Assembly: GCF_947631165.1 (NCBI RefSeq)
Contig: NZ_CANRKH010000002.1
Coordinates: 62,001 to 126,000, forward strand
From: an uncultured Dysosmobacter sp.
GTDB taxonomy: Bacteria > Bacillota > Clostridia > Oscillospirales > Oscillospiraceae
DNA length: 64,000 bases
Direction of reading: 5' to 3'
Position 1 is the first letter of the stretch, and each line of letters begins with the position of its first letter. The notes under the pieces were generated by a model, which was not told the DNA's origin, ran no database searches, and worked only from the letters and a program-made list of their open reading frames with translations. This document shows, piece by piece, positions 17,998 to 27,527 of this stretch. The position numbers were made by a program, and so were the translations under genes.

Positions 17998-19591
17998 TGT
18001 TTATCTGGCCGAAGATGAATACATGCTTCGCGAATATGTAAAATCCAACACCATTTGGAAGAACGGACCCTATGTCCTATGCGGCGACGCCTCCAACGGC
18101 GAGGACGCCTGGCAGGATATCCAGAACGCTCCGGTGGACATTCTGGTTACTGATATCAAAATGCCCTTCATGGACGGGCTGGAACTTTCCCGTCTTGTCC
18201 GGGAAAACCGCCCAGAAATCAAAATCATCATTCTGAGCGGATATGACGATTTCTCCTACGCCAAGCAGGCCTTGGCGCTGGGCGTTACCGACTATCTGCT
18301 GAAGCCGCTGAAGCCCGACGACCTGCTGAAAACTATGGCGCGGACTGCAGCGTTAATCGATAAGGAAAAGCAGCAGAAGCGCTCTCTCCAGACCCTGCAG
18401 GAGCTTGCAAACGAGTCTTTGGAGATAAGCCGCCACAAGTTTCTGGCCCAGCTTTGCAGCGGCTTTCTTTCCGAGCAGCGGATCGGCCCTGAGCTGGACC
18501 GCCTGCACCTTCAAATGGACGCTGCCTATTACACAGGCTGCATCCTGATTCTCCATGAACTAGGGCGGGTAGAGGTGGACGACAAAACCTACCTGACCTT
18601 CCTGGACTGTTCCCGAGAGATTCGTGCCTTTTCTGCGGCCCACTCTGACTGCCTATGGTACACGGATGAGATCAATCAGTTCTGCCTGATTGTTTCCGGC
18701 GATTCCAAGGAAATGCTGCAGGAAAAAGCCCGTACATACTTGGAAGCTATCCAAAAATCCCTCTCCGCCTCTTATGGGCTCTCTCGCATGACGGGAGTCA
18801 TTGGAATACCGGCCGAGTCGGTCAGCAGTCTTTACTCTTCCATGCTTTCCTCACAGGTTGCATTCAGCCTGCTGCATACGTCTGAGTCGGAGTCGGCTAT
18901 TTTCCTGGCCGGAGACTGCGGTCACGCCCTGTTCTCCATGCAGTACACTGCCTCGGAAAAGCAGATGTTCTACTCCTTGCTGGTCAGCGGCAGCCTGAAT
19001 GACGTCCCCGCCGTTACGGCGGCTCTGGTGCAGAAGCTGGAAAACGCACAGATGAGCCATCTCTATCTGACCTATATCTGCATGGACATCCTGTCCTCCG
19101 TTTCGGATTTCATCAAGAAGTTGGGCCCCAAAAACGACCTCACCCAAGAAATCGATGTTCCCAATATCGTTCAGATGTTTAGCTATGGCCAGGACCTCTC
19201 CAAGTTCCAGACTGCTTTGACCAATCTTGCCACGCAGGCAATTCTGCTCCGTGATCAAAGCAAAGGCGGAAAAAACGGAGACATCATCCAGCAGGCCAAG
19301 GATTTTATTCTGCAGAATTATACGAGTCCCGGGCTGGACCTGGGCGTGGTAGCGAAGCACGTCAACATCAATCCCTCCTATTTGAGCACACTTTTCCGGC
19401 AGGAAACAGGCCAGTGCTTTATTGAATTTCTGACTCTTTTGCGCATTAACCGGGCTAAAGAACTGCTGCGGACCACACAGATGCGGACCAGTGATATTGC
19501 TTTTGAAGTTGGTTACGCCGACCAGAACTATTTCAGCAAGCTGTTCAAGAAATCCACTGGAATGTCCACCCGGGAATTTCGGCAAAGCTGA
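17987..19591 (+). CDS. Response regulator with AraC-type DNA-binding domain, YesN type
   Basis: The N-terminal receiver has acidic AEDE, phospho-acceptor Asp near 56 in VTDIKMPFMDG, conserved Ser in ILSGYDDF and Lys in LLKPLKP. After a long middle region the last 100 residues form two helix-turn-helix motifs (LGVVAKHVNINPSYLSTLF and DIAFEVGYADQNYFSKLFKK; both end in the expected F/K patterns). Partner of the sensor kinase. Predicted to activate the divergent sugar operon at 9.9-16.0 kb and possibly the AEC gene. Confidence 0.93.
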   Translation: MSYNVYLAEDEYMLREYVKSNTIWKNGPYVLCGDASNGEDAWQDIQNAPVDILVTDIKMPFMDGLELSRLVRENRPEIKIIILSGYDDFSYAKQALALGVTDYLLKPLKPDDLLKTMARTAALIDKEKQQKRSLQTLQELANESLEISRHKFLAQLCSGFLSEQRIGPELDRLHLQMDAAYYTGCILILHELGRVEVDDKTYLTFLDCSREIRAFSAAHSDCLWYTDEINQFCLIVSGDSKEMLQEKARTYLEAIQKSLSASYGLSRMTGVIGIPAESVSSLYSSMLSSQVAFSLLHTSESESAIFLAGDCGHALFSMQYTASEKQMFYSLLVSGSLNDVPAVTAALVQKLENAQMSHLYLTYICMDILSSVSDFIKKLGPKNDLTQEIDVPNIVQMFSYGQDLSKFQTALTNLATQAILLRDQSKGGKNGDIIQQAKDFILQNYTSPGLDLGVVAKHVNINPSYLSTLFRQETGQCFIEFLTLLRINRAKELLRTTQMRTSDIAFEVGYADQNYFSKLFKKSTGMSTREFRQS

Positions 19592-19621
19592 CCCATCATC
19601 TAACGAAGGGAGTCTTTACTG

Positions 19622-20530
19622 ATGAGCATACTTTCCGGCAAAGCAGGGCTGTTGCTGACCATCATTGCCGCAGGCTATCTACTGAAGCGGATATATGTGC
19701 TGAAAACGGACGATGCAAAAGTTCTCGCCCACGTCATGATCTATCTAACACTGCCAGCGGCGCTGATTTCTGGCTTCCGCAATTTTTCCTTTCAAACGGG
19801 CCTTCTGCTGCTGGCCTTTCTGGCGTTTTCCTGCAACCTGATTCTTCTGTGTCTGGGATTGCTTCTGACCAGAGGAAAGCCTCTGGAAGAGCGGGCGCTT
19901 TACGCATTGCAGATATCCAGCTATAACATCGGGGCATTCGTCTTGCCCTTTGTCCAAAGCTTTATGCCGACGGAAGGGCTGGTAGGTGCCTCGCTGTTTG
20001 ATGCTGGAAACTGCCCGATGAACTGCGGCATTTCCTACGCGCTGGTGCTGTCCGCCACTTCCGGCAAACGGGTCTCGCTCTGTTTTGTCGGACGCCAACT
20101 GCTCCAGTCACCGCCATTTATGACGTATATGATCATGTTACTGGCGCAGATCTTTCGGATCCGCCTCCCCGATTTTCTATTTCGTCTGGCAGGAGGAATC
20201 AGCCCGGCAAACATGATTTTGGCAATGCTAATGATTGGTGTTCTTCTGGAACCAGCGATTCCTCGACCTTATCGGGCGCAGGTTCTTCGAATCCTTGCAG
20301 TCCGATATAGCTGCAATACGCTGTTCGCGTGCATCATTTGGTTCCTGCCAATTTCCCTCATTCTGCGGCAGATTGCTATTCTGTCCGTGATGGCTCCTAT
20401 CCCCTCCATGGCCCTGATCTACAGCAAAAAATGTGGCTGTAACGACGCAGTCTGCGGATTGCTGAGTTCACTAAGCCTAATCATCAGTTTATCCATTGTG
20501 TTCGCTCTGTTGCTCCTTTGGGAAATATGA
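19622..20530 (+). CDS. AEC-family transporter (auxin efflux carrier fold)
   Basis: The 302-residue, mostly hydrophobic protein has around ten helices. It opens with GKAGLLLTIIAAGYLLKR and has YLTLPAALISGF, SYNIGAFVLPF, and a late SVMAPIPSMALIY, matching AEC/malate-permease proteins in gut Clostridia. Substrate uncertain (organic acids or amino-acid derivatives). It lies 30 bp after the response regulator and is probably in the same operon, perhaps exporting a product of the sugar pathway. Confidence 0.82.
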   Translation: MSILSGKAGLLLTIIAAGYLLKRIYVLKTDDAKVLAHVMIYLTLPAALISGFRNFSFQTGLLLLAFLAFSCNLILLCLGLLLTRGKPLEERALYALQISSYNIGAFVLPFVQSFMPTEGLVGASLFDAGNCPMNCGISYALVLSATSGKRVSLCFVGRQLLQSPPFMTYMIMLLAQIFRIRLPDFLFRLAGGISPANMILAMLMIGVLLEPAIPRPYRAQVLRILAVRYSCNTLFACIIWFLPISLILRQIAILSVMAPIPSMALIYSKKCGCNDAVCGLLSSLSLIISLSIVFALLLLWEI

Positions 20531-20932
20531 CTTGGGCGCTTTTTATCATACCATCATCCACACGGTATGCACCTGTTTTTGGTAAACTGAAATGAGAGCA
20601 AAAAGGTGCTAAAAGGTTAGCAGAAAGGCAAAGATAAAAAACGAGCCATTGTCAGTGCCGTAGAAATCACTGCTCTATATGGATGCCGCCCAAACAACAG
20701 GGCTCATCCCGGTTGACGTGGAAGGAACAGGGGGAGACTTATTCTGCCCGAGCACAAGTTCCACAACCTCAAATGGCCGGGTGTACTGTAACGACTCTCC
20801 ATCATATTCGCAATCATGGATGATCATTTGGCCGGTACTCAAATTGATGCTTGATGCACTGGAGCAGCAGAATAAGTTGTGGTATATAATTTAGGAAAAA
20901 GAAGAAATTCGAAAAAATAGCGATGAACCATA
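20531..20932. other. Intergenic stretch with no convincing gene
   Basis: A weak hairpin (CATACC near 20551 with GGTATG near 20568, followed by TTTTT) may terminate the AEC transcript. A 71-codon plus-strand frame (20679-20894) and a minus-strand frame with VELVLG-like text have no support from ribosome sites or recognised motifs. I see nothing else here. Confidence 0.4.
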
Positions 20933-20961
20933 TTGACAAAGGAGTTTGAGAGGACTATAAT
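20933..20961 (+). promoter_or_regulatory. Consensus sigma-A promoter of the trp T-box operon
   Basis: TTGACA (20933-20938) and TATAAT (20956-20961) have an exact 17-bp spacer. Transcription should start near 20968, at the 5' end of the T-box leader. Confidence 0.88.
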
Positions 20962-20967
20962 AAGGCA

Positions 20968-21260
20968 AAATTTGATAGTGCTTTAAACCATTGAGGTGGA
21001 GATAACGGCGGCGATGCTCTTGCAGAGAGTCCGGGATGCTGCGATCCGGGCAGAAAACAAACCGTCAAATGGACCACTGAGGGCGCGGTCAAAGGCCTCG
21101 GCTGAGTATTCCGCGACGTGTTGGCATACGTTAGTTGCCGGGAGTATGTTGGTACTCTGCTAAGCGCGCGGCTGACGCCGCGAATCAAGGTGGCACCACG
21201 AGTAATTGTTTTTATTCGTCCTTGACAGACCGATGGTCTGTCAAGGACGTTTTTATTTTT
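20968..21260 (+). ncRNA. T-box leader, tryptophan specifier, upstream of trpBA
   Basis: The leader carries the invariant T-box core GGTGGCACCACG (21189-21200). Stem I has an AG-bulge/distal-loop type segment (AGAGAGTCCGGGATGCTG near 21026). A likely specifier TGG follows at 21070-21072, within AAATGGACC on the 3' side of stem I. The leader ends in a 15-bp terminator stem (21217-21231 with 21235-21249) and a TTTTTATTTTT run. Uncharged tRNA-Trp should stabilise the antiterminator and switch on trpB, trpA and possibly the ABC genes. Specifier assignment is by position and by the downstream genes. Confidence 0.92.
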
Positions 21261-21283
21261 CCCATCAAGGAGGGTTATGCATC

Positions 21284-22474
21284 ATGACAAACAAAGCAGG
21301 CAGATTCGGCAGTCATGGCGGGCAGTACATCCCCGAGACGCTGATGAACGCGGTCATCGAGCTGGAAAAGGCGTATGACCACTACAAGCGGGACCCGCAG
21401 TTCCAGGCGGAACTGACGGAGCTTTTGAACGAATATGCGGGGCGGCCCAGCCGTCTCTACTACGCGGCCAAGGTCACGGCCGACCTGGGCGGAGCCAAGG
21501 TCTATCTCAAGCGGGAGGACCTGAATCACACCGGGGCCCACAAAATCAACAACGTGCTGGGCCAGGCGCTGCTGGCGAAAAAAATGGGCAAGACCCGTCT
21601 AATCGCCGAGACCGGCGCGGGCCAGCACGGCGTGGCCACTGCCACCGCCGCCGCCCTGATGGGCATGGAGTGCGTGGTGTTCATGGGCGAGGAGGATACG
21701 AAGCGCCAGGCCCTGAACGTCTACCGGATGCGGCTGCTGGGGGCGGAGGTCGTTCCCATCACCACGGGCACCGGCACCTTGAAGGACGCCTGCTCCGCCG
21801 CCTTCCGGGAGTGGACCAACCGGATCAGCGACACCCACTACTGCCTGGGTTCCGTCATGGGGCCCCACCCCTTCCCCACCATCGTCCGGGACTTCCAGTC
21901 GGTGATCTCCCAGGAGATCAAGTCCCAGCTCCTGGAAAAGGAGGGGAAGCTCCCCGACGCCGTCATCGCCTGCGTGGGCGGCGGCTCCAACGCCATCGGC
22001 GCTTTTTACCACTTTATCGACGAGCCCTCCGTCCGGCTCATCGGCTGCGAGGCCGCGGGCCGGGGCGTGGATACCGCCGAGACCGCGGCCACCATCGCCA
22101 CCGGCCGCCCAGGCATCTTCCACGGCATGAAGAGCTACTTCTGCCAGGACCAGTACGGGCAGATCGCCCCGGTCTACTCCATCTCCGCCGGGCTGGACTA
22201 TCCCGGCATCGGCCCGGAGCACGCCTATCTCCACGACATCGGCCGGGCGGAATACGTGCCCGTCACCGACGACGAGGCGGTGACGGCCTTTGAGTACCTC
22301 AGCCGCATGGAGGGCATCATTCCGGCCATCGAGTCTGCCCACGCCCTGGCCTACGCCAGAAAGCTGGCCCCTACCATGGAAAAGGACCAAATCATCGTCG
22401 TCAACATCTCCGGCCGCGGCGACAAGGACTGCGCGGCCATCGCCCGATACAGAGGGGAGGACATCCATGAGTAA
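21284..22474 (+). CDS. trpB: Tryptophan synthase beta chain
   Basis: The PLP enzyme condenses indole with serine. Seen: [15 protein letters not shown] lysine in [21 protein letters not shown], the glycine loop [10 protein letters not shown] and [12 protein letters not shown]. The length (396) is that of TrpB1. Start ATG 21284 follows AAGGAGGG; the longer frame starts inside the T-box. It overlaps trpA by 8 bp. No other trp genes are nearby, so the cell may use indole or carry the rest elsewhere. Confidence 0.97.
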   Translation: MTNKAGRFGSHGGQYIPETLMNAVIELEKAYDHYKRDPQFQAELTELLNEYAGRPSRLYYAAKVTADLGGAKVYLKREDLNHTGAHKINNVLGQALLAKKMGKTRLIAETGAGQHGVATATAAALMGMECVVFMGEEDTKRQALNVYRMRLLGAEVVPITTGTGTLKDACSAAFREWTNRISDTHYCLGSVMGPHPFPTIVRDFQSVISQEIKSQLLEKEGKLPDAVIACVGGGSNAIGAFYHFIDEPSVRLIGCEAAGRGVDTAETAATIATGRPGIFHGMKSYFCQDQYGQIAPVYSISAGLDYPGIGPEHAYLHDIGRAEYVPVTDDEAVTAFEYLSRMEGIIPAIESAHALAYARKLAPTMEKDQIIVVNISGRGDKDCAAIARYRGEDIHE

Positions 22475-23243
22475 CATTGCGAAAGCCTTTGCAGGCGGAA
22501 AAGCGTTTATTCCATTCATCACCTGCGGCGACCCGGATCTGGAGACCACTGCCAAGGTCGTCCGGGCCATGGCGGAAAGCGGGGCCGACCTCATCGAGCT
22601 GGGCATCCCCTTCTCCGACCCCACGGCGGAAGGCCCTGTCATCCAGGCTGCCAACGTCCGGGCGCTCAGCGCCGGGACTACCACCGACAAGATCTTCGAC
22701 ATGGTGCGGAACCTGCGGCGGGACGTAACCGTCCCCATGGTGTTCATGACCTACGCCAACGTGGTGTTCTCCTACGGCTCCCAGCGGTTCATCTCCACCT
22801 GCGCGGACATCGGCATCGACGGGCTGATCCTGCCGGACATTCCCTACGAGGAGAAGGACGAATTTGACCCCATCTGCAAGCGGTACGGCCTGGACCTGAT
22901 CTCCCTGGTGGCTCCCACCTCGGAGGACCGCATTGCCACGGTGGCCCGGGAGGCCGGCGGCTTCATCTACGTGGTGTCCTCCCTCGGCGTCACGGGCGTC
23001 CGCAGCGAGATCACCACCGACATCGGCGCCATGGTGAAGCTGATCCGGGCCAACTCCAAGCTCCCCTGCGCCGTAGGGTTCGGCATCTCCACCCCGGAGC
23101 AGGCGAAAAAGATGGCCGCCCTTTCTGACGGCGCCATCGTGGGCAGCGCCATCGTCAAGCTCATTGCCCAATACGGACGGAACGCCGTCCCCTATGTGGC
23201 GGATTACGTGAAAGCCATGAAAGACGCAGTGCGTCAGGCATAA
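22467..23243 (+). CDS. trpA: Tryptophan synthase alpha chain
   Basis: TrpA cleaves indole-3-glycerol phosphate and passes indole to TrpB. The 258-residue TIM barrel has [34 protein letters not shown] and [11 protein letters not shown]. The catalytic Glu (IELG) is present. The position of the second catalytic acid, Asp60 of the Salmonella enzyme (normally LADGP), is Glu here (TAEGP). The start overlaps trpB with GAGGGGAGG upstream. Function is probably retained, but the substitution is worth testing. Confidence 0.94.
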   Translation: MSNIAKAFAGGKAFIPFITCGDPDLETTAKVVRAMAESGADLIELGIPFSDPTAEGPVIQAANVRALSAGTTTDKIFDMVRNLRRDVTVPMVFMTYANVVFSYGSQRFISTCADIGIDGLILPDIPYEEKDEFDPICKRYGLDLISLVAPTSEDRIATVAREAGGFIYVVSSLGVTGVRSEITTDIGAMVKLIRANSKLPCAVGFGISTPEQAKKMAALSDGAIVGSAIVKLIAQYGRNAVPYVADYVKAMKDAVRQA

Positions 23244-23281
23244 ATCAACCCAGATATTCAATTTCTTAGGAGGTATTCAAG

Positions 23282-24346
23282 ATGAAAAAAGTATTTGCTC
23301 TGCTGACCGCCCTGGTGCTGGTCCTGTCCCTGGCCGCCTGCGGCGACGGTACCCAGTCCGAAACACAGTCTCCGAATAGTTCCAGCGACACAGACACGCC
23401 CGCCGCAGAGAGCGGCAGCCTGATCGTCTACACCTCTCTGCCGGAGTCTGTCACTGACGCACTGATAGCCGCCTTTGAAGAAGAGACCGGGATCACCGTG
23501 GAGCTGATTACCGCTGGCGGCGGCGAGCTGCTGTCTCGTATTGCTTCTGAGTCGGAAAATCCCCAGGGCGACGTGATGCTCAGCGGCACCATCAGCAACT
23601 GCACAGCTTTCCAGGAGTACTTCGCGGACTACACCACGGCCAACGAGGGCGACGTGCTGGACGCCTACAAGAACACCGAGGGCGGCATGACCCGCTTTGA
23701 CGTGATCTCCAGCGTTCTGATCGTCAACACGGATCTGATCGGCGACATTGAGATCAACGGCTACGCCGACCTGCTGAATCCTGAATTGAAGGGCCACATT
23801 GCCATGGCTGACCCCACCAAGGCCTCCTCCGCCTTTGAGCACCTGGTCAACATGCTGGAAGACATGGGAGACGGCAGCGCAGACAACGGCTGGGACTATG
23901 TGGAGCAGTTCTGCCAGCAGCTGGACGGCAAGCTCCTCAGCGGCTCCTCCGCCGTGTACAAGGGCGTGGCTGACGGCGAGTACGTCGTGGGCCTGACCTC
24001 CGAGGGCAGCGCCGCCAACGTCATCGCCGCCGGCGCGGACAACGTGAAGATCGTTTACATGGAGGAGGGCGTCATCTTCCGGGGCGACGGCGCCTACATC
24101 ATCAAGGGCTGCCCCAACGAGGCCAACGCCCAGAAATTCCTGGACTTCTGCACCAGCTACGAGACCCAGCTCATGTGCCAGAACGAACTGTGCATGCGCT
24201 CTGTCCGCGAGGACGTCACCGGCTCTCCCATCCTGGCCGACCTCAGCGAGATCAACGTGCGCACGGACGACCTTCAGACAGTGATCGACAGCAAGGAGGC
24301 ATGGCTGGAGCAATTTACGAACCTGTACATCGACCTGCAGGGCTGA
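23282..24346 (+). CDS. ABC importer substrate-binding lipoprotein (FbpA/AfuA-like)
   Basis: The signal peptide with lipobox LAAC starts a 354-residue binding protein of the type-2 fold: LIVYTSLPESVTDALI, GDVMLSGT, GYADLLNPELKGHIAM and SSAVYKGVADGEYVVG, as in ferric-iron, 2-aminoethylphosphonate and related importers. The tyrosine pair that binds iron in FbpA is not evident, so iron is not assured. It begins 38 bp after trpA with AGGAGG upstream and no terminator between, so it may belong to the T-box operon and bind a tryptophan-related compound. Confidence 0.88.
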   Translation: MKKVFALLTALVLVLSLAACGDGTQSETQSPNSSSDTDTPAAESGSLIVYTSLPESVTDALIAAFEEETGITVELITAGGGELLSRIASESENPQGDVMLSGTISNCTAFQEYFADYTTANEGDVLDAYKNTEGGMTRFDVISSVLIVNTDLIGDIEINGYADLLNPELKGHIAMADPTKASSAFEHLVNMLEDMGDGSADNGWDYVEQFCQQLDGKLLSGSSAVYKGVADGEYVVGLTSEGSAANVIAAGADNVKIVYMEEGVIFRGDGAYIIKGCPNEANAQKFLDFCTSYETQLMCQNELCMRSVREDVTGSPILADLSEINVRTDDLQTVIDSKEAWLEQFTNLYIDLQG

Positions 24347-24420
24347 CGGCAGGCAGAAGTGGGGCGGCCTCTCCGCTTCCGTGCAAAATGATTCGGTACC
24401 AGGGAAAGGAACAAGGATCC

Positions 24421-25524
24421 ATGAGCGTTTCCATTACAATGAACAATCTGGTCAAGCGGTACGGCGGGCAGACGGTGATCCCCGGCCTGTCGCTGACGAT
24501 CCGCAACGAGGAATTTTTCACCCTGCTGGGTCCCTCCGGCTGCGGAAAAACAACCCTGCTGCGGATGATCGCTGGTTTCAACGGCGTGGACGGAGGCGAA
24601 TTGTACTTTGACGAACGTCCCATGATGAACATCCCCGCCCACCGGCGCAACATCGGCATGGTGTTTCAAAACTACGCCATTTTCCCCAACATGAGCGTGC
24701 GCAAAAACGTGGAATACGGCTTCCGCGCCCGCAAAGTTTCCAAGGAGGAAGTGCGCAGACGTGTCGATGAAATATTGGACGTGGTGCGGATCCGGGAATA
24801 CCAGGACCGTATGCCCGCCCAGCTCTCCGGCGGCCAGCTTCAGCGGGTCGCCCTGGCCCGAGCCATCGTCATCCATCCCAGCGTCCTGCTGATGGATGAG
24901 CCCCTCTCTAATCTGGACGCCAAGCTGCGCCTGGACCTGCGGGGCGCCATCCGGGATGTCCAGAAACAGGTGGGCATCACCACCTGCTATGTAACTCACG
25001 ACCAGGAGGAGGCCCTGGCCATCTCCGACCGTATCGCCGTGATGAACCAGGGCGTCATCCAGCAGGTGGGAACCCCGATGGAGATCTACGCCCGTCCCGC
25101 CAACGGCTTTGTGGCCACCTTCATCGGCCGCAGCGGACTGTTCCGGGCGACGGCGCGGGAGGACTGCCTGGAATTTGCCGACGGCAGCCGTATTCCCCGC
25201 CCGGTGGGGGCCGCGGTTGCTCCGGGGCAGCAGGTGGCGCTGTCTATCCGGCCCGAGGAGCTGTCTCCCGCGGCCTCCGGTCTTCGGGCTGTGGTCCGCA
25301 GCCGCACCTTCCTGGGAAAATCCCTCAACTATGTCCTGGAATTTGCCGACGGCGTGGCCCTGCCGGGCTATCCCCCCATCGAGTATGCCCAGGACTTCAC
25401 CGGGAGCTGCCGGATGTACGAGCCGGGAGAGGTTCTGTTCCTCCAGCCCGACCTGGGGCGCGTCAACGTCTTTACAGAGGATCTGTCCCGCAGTCTGATG
25501 GAAGGCGGTGGCAGCCATGGTTAA
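24421..25524 (+). CDS. ABC importer ATPase (FbpC/PotA type)
   Basis: ATG 24421 gives 367 residues; the longer frame overlaps the binding-protein gene. Walker A GPSGCGKTT, Q-loop QNYAIFPNMSV, signature LSGGQLQRVA, Walker B LLMDEPLSNLD and H-loop VTHDQEEA are all intact. The C-terminal ~120 residues form a TOBE-type domain (ALSIRPEEL). It energises the fused permease encoded downstream, whose start overlaps it by 17 bp. Confidence 0.95.
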   Translation: MSVSITMNNLVKRYGGQTVIPGLSLTIRNEEFFTLLGPSGCGKTTLLRMIAGFNGVDGGELYFDERPMMNIPAHRRNIGMVFQNYAIFPNMSVRKNVEYGFRARKVSKEEVRRRVDEILDVVRIREYQDRMPAQLSGGQLQRVALARAIVIHPSVLLMDEPLSNLDAKLRLDLRGAIRDVQKQVGITTCYVTHDQEEALAISDRIAVMNQGVIQQVGTPMEIYARPANGFVATFIGRSGLFRATAREDCLEFADGSRIPRPVGAAVAPGQQVALSIRPEELSPAASGLRAVVRSRTFLGKSLNYVLEFADGVALPGYPPIEYAQDFTGSCRMYEPGEVLFLQPDLGRVNVFTEDLSRSLMEGGGSHG

Positions 25525-27163
25525 GCGGCGTCCGGACGTGTGGCAGATACTGTCCCTGGTCATTTTGGCGGCCTTCTGCCTCTTTTTGCTCTGGCCGCTG
25601 CTATGCCTCTTCCTTTCGGGTTTTCAGGGGGAAGAAGGCCAGTGGACACTGGAGAACTTCGTCAAGTTTTTCAGCAAAAGGTATTACTACCAAGCCCTGT
25701 GGAACAGCCTGTCCGTGGCGGTCTGCGTCACTGCGCTGACCCTGCTGATCGGCATTCCGTTGGCCTATTGCACGACCTTTTTCCGGGTGCGGGGCAGAGG
25801 TGTGCTGGATCTTTTGATCATCATCGCCATGATGTCTCCTCCCTTTATCGGTGCCTACTCCTGGATCTTGCTGTGTGGCCGCAGCGGCTGGGTCACCACG
25901 TTCTTTGCGGAGCACCTGGGCATAGACATCCCCACGGTGTACGGTTTCCGCGGCATCGTGCTGGTGCTGACGCTGAAACTCTATCCCTTTATTTATATTT
26001 ATGTGTCCGGTGCCCTCAAGCGGATGGACCCGTCTTTGATGGAGGCGGCCGAGAGCCTGGGCATCCACGGTATCCGCAAGATCACCAGCAACGTCCTGCC
26101 GCTGATCGCGCCCACCGCCCTGTCCGCCGCGCTGCTGGTGTTCATGAACGCCCTGGCGGATTTTGGAACTCCCCAACTCATCGGCGAGGGCTATGTCACC
26201 ATGCCGACCCTGATCTACACGGAGTTTGTCAACGAAATGGGCGGCAACGCCAGCTTCGCCGCCGCCCTGGCCGCCCTGATGGTTGCCATCACAGCGGTCC
26301 TGTTCCTTCTGCAAAAGTTCTATGTAGACCGCCGGGGCTACAACATGAACAGCATGCGCGCTCCAGCGGCCCAGCCTGTGGCAGGCTGGCGCGGCTCGGT
26401 TCTCCACATTTTGCTCTACGGCGTGGTCCTCTTCTCCCTGATCCCCCAGGTGACAGTGATTTATACCTCCTTTCTCAACGCCAACCGTATGGTCTTTCTG
26501 AAGGGATACTCCCTGAACAGCTACGTTCTGGCCTTCCAGACCCTGGGCGGCGCCATCTGGAACACCGTCCGCATGGGCTCCGCCGCCATTTTCATTATCG
26601 TAATTCTGGGCGTCGCCATCGCCTATCTCTCTGTGCGCCGCAGGAATATTATCACCGGCATCATCGACACCGCCTCCATGTTTCCCTATATCATCCCTGG
26701 CTCCGTGCTGGGCATCACGCTGCTGCTGACCTTCAATAAGCGGCCCTGGTTGTGGGGCGGAACAGCCATCATCATGGTGCTGTCCCTGGTCATCCGCCGT
26801 CTGCCCTATACTCTGCGCAGCAGCTCCGCCATTCTCCACCAGATCCCCGCCTCTTTGGAGGAGGCATCCGTCAGCCTGGGCGTCTCGCCGCTGAAGTCCT
26901 TCTTCCGTATCACGACTGTTCTGATGCTGCCGGGTGTATTCTCTGGTGCCATCCTCAGCTGGGTCACGGTGATAAACGAACTGTCCTCTTCCGTCATTCT
27001 GTACTCCACGAAAACACGGACGCTCTCCGTGGCCGTTTACTCTGAGGTAGTACGGGGCAGTTACGGCACCGCCGCGGCTCTCTCCACCATCCTGACGGTA
27101 CTGACCCTGGTCTCTCTGCTCATCGCCTTCCGGGTATCCGGAAACGACGAGCTGCATCTCTGA
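25508..27163 (+). CDS. ABC importer permease, two fused BPD_transp_1 domains (FbpB-like)
   Basis: The 551-residue membrane protein carries two permease halves. Each has an EAA-type coupling loop: MEAAESLGIHGIRKI in the first half and LEEASVSLGVSPLKSFF in the second. This is the fused arrangement seen in FbpB/AfuB/PhnV-like systems. GTG 25508 or ATG 25517 could start translation; both lie in the end of the ATPase gene. It completes the importer following trpBA. Confidence 0.93.
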   Translation: MAAMVKRRPDVWQILSLVILAAFCLFLLWPLLCLFLSGFQGEEGQWTLENFVKFFSKRYYYQALWNSLSVAVCVTALTLLIGIPLAYCTTFFRVRGRGVLDLLIIIAMMSPPFIGAYSWILLCGRSGWVTTFFAEHLGIDIPTVYGFRGIVLVLTLKLYPFIYIYVSGALKRMDPSLMEAAESLGIHGIRKITSNVLPLIAPTALSAALLVFMNALADFGTPQLIGEGYVTMPTLIYTEFVNEMGGNASFAAALAALMVAITAVLFLLQKFYVDRRGYNMNSMRAPAAQPVAGWRGSVLHILLYGVVLFSLIPQVTVIYTSFLNANRMVFLKGYSLNSYVLAFQTLGGAIWNTVRMGSAAIFIIVILGVAIAYLSVRRRNIITGIIDTASMFPYIIPGSVLGITLLLTFNKRPWLWGGTAIIMVLSLVIRRLPYTLRSSSAILHQIPASLEEASVSLGVSPLKSFFRITTVLMLPGVFSGAILSWVTVINELSSSVILYSTKTRTLSVAVYSEVVRGSYGTAAALSTILTVLTLVSLLIAFRVSGNDELHL

Positions 27164-27527
27164 GTGCGTACTGAAGAGGCTGCAACGAGGCCAAGCCCCG
27201 TAAAGAGCTGCCCATCGGCGACACTGCACGGCAATCTCTGTGCTCGCTGTCTCCGCAGGTATTTCGTGCTGAAAAGGCATCTCAGGTACAGTTCAGCGGT
27301 ATGCCATCCTCACACAGTACCTATCCAAAAAGCTGTTGCTAAAACATCCATATATACGGCCATACGTACATTAACATATCAAATCAGAAAGCGAGAGCAT
27401 CCTCAACAAGAGTGCTCTCGCTTTTTCATGATTCCGTTGGAGACCCGTTTCCGCATTCTCGCCCCGCTTTTCTGCAAAGCTGTCCAGGGCCATTTTTGCC
27501 AATACAGCGGATTCCTCCAAATGAATC
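27164..27527. other. Intergenic region between converging operons
   Basis: It contains the terminator at 27388-27425 and no recognisable gene. A short minus-strand frame (27360-27510) has no ribosome site or known motif. Confidence 0.5.
27388..27425 (+). terminator. Terminator downstream of the ABC importer operon
   Basis: AAAGCGAGAGCA (27388-27399) pairs with TGCTCTCGCTTT (27413-27424), ending in a T-run. On the minus strand the stem is flanked by a run from TTTC, so it may serve both directions. Confidence 0.82.

Noticed and set aside
20679-20894. 71-codon plus-strand frame before the T-box
   Set aside because: No ribosome site, no recognised motif, Ser/Thr-rich; left as unexplained intergenic DNA.
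21599-22747. 382-codon minus-strand frame opposite trpB-trpA
   Set aside because: Antisense frame kept open by high third-position GC in the real genes.
23282-24346. Calling the binding protein a ferric-iron binder (FbpA)
   Set aside because: The fold and operon fit, but the adjacent iron-binding tyrosines are not evident, and the link to a Trp T-box points elsewhere.
25601-27280. 559-codon minus-strand frame opposite the fused permease
   Set aside because: Shadow of the permease gene; the composition is rich in Gly/Gln/His/Asp with no domain.
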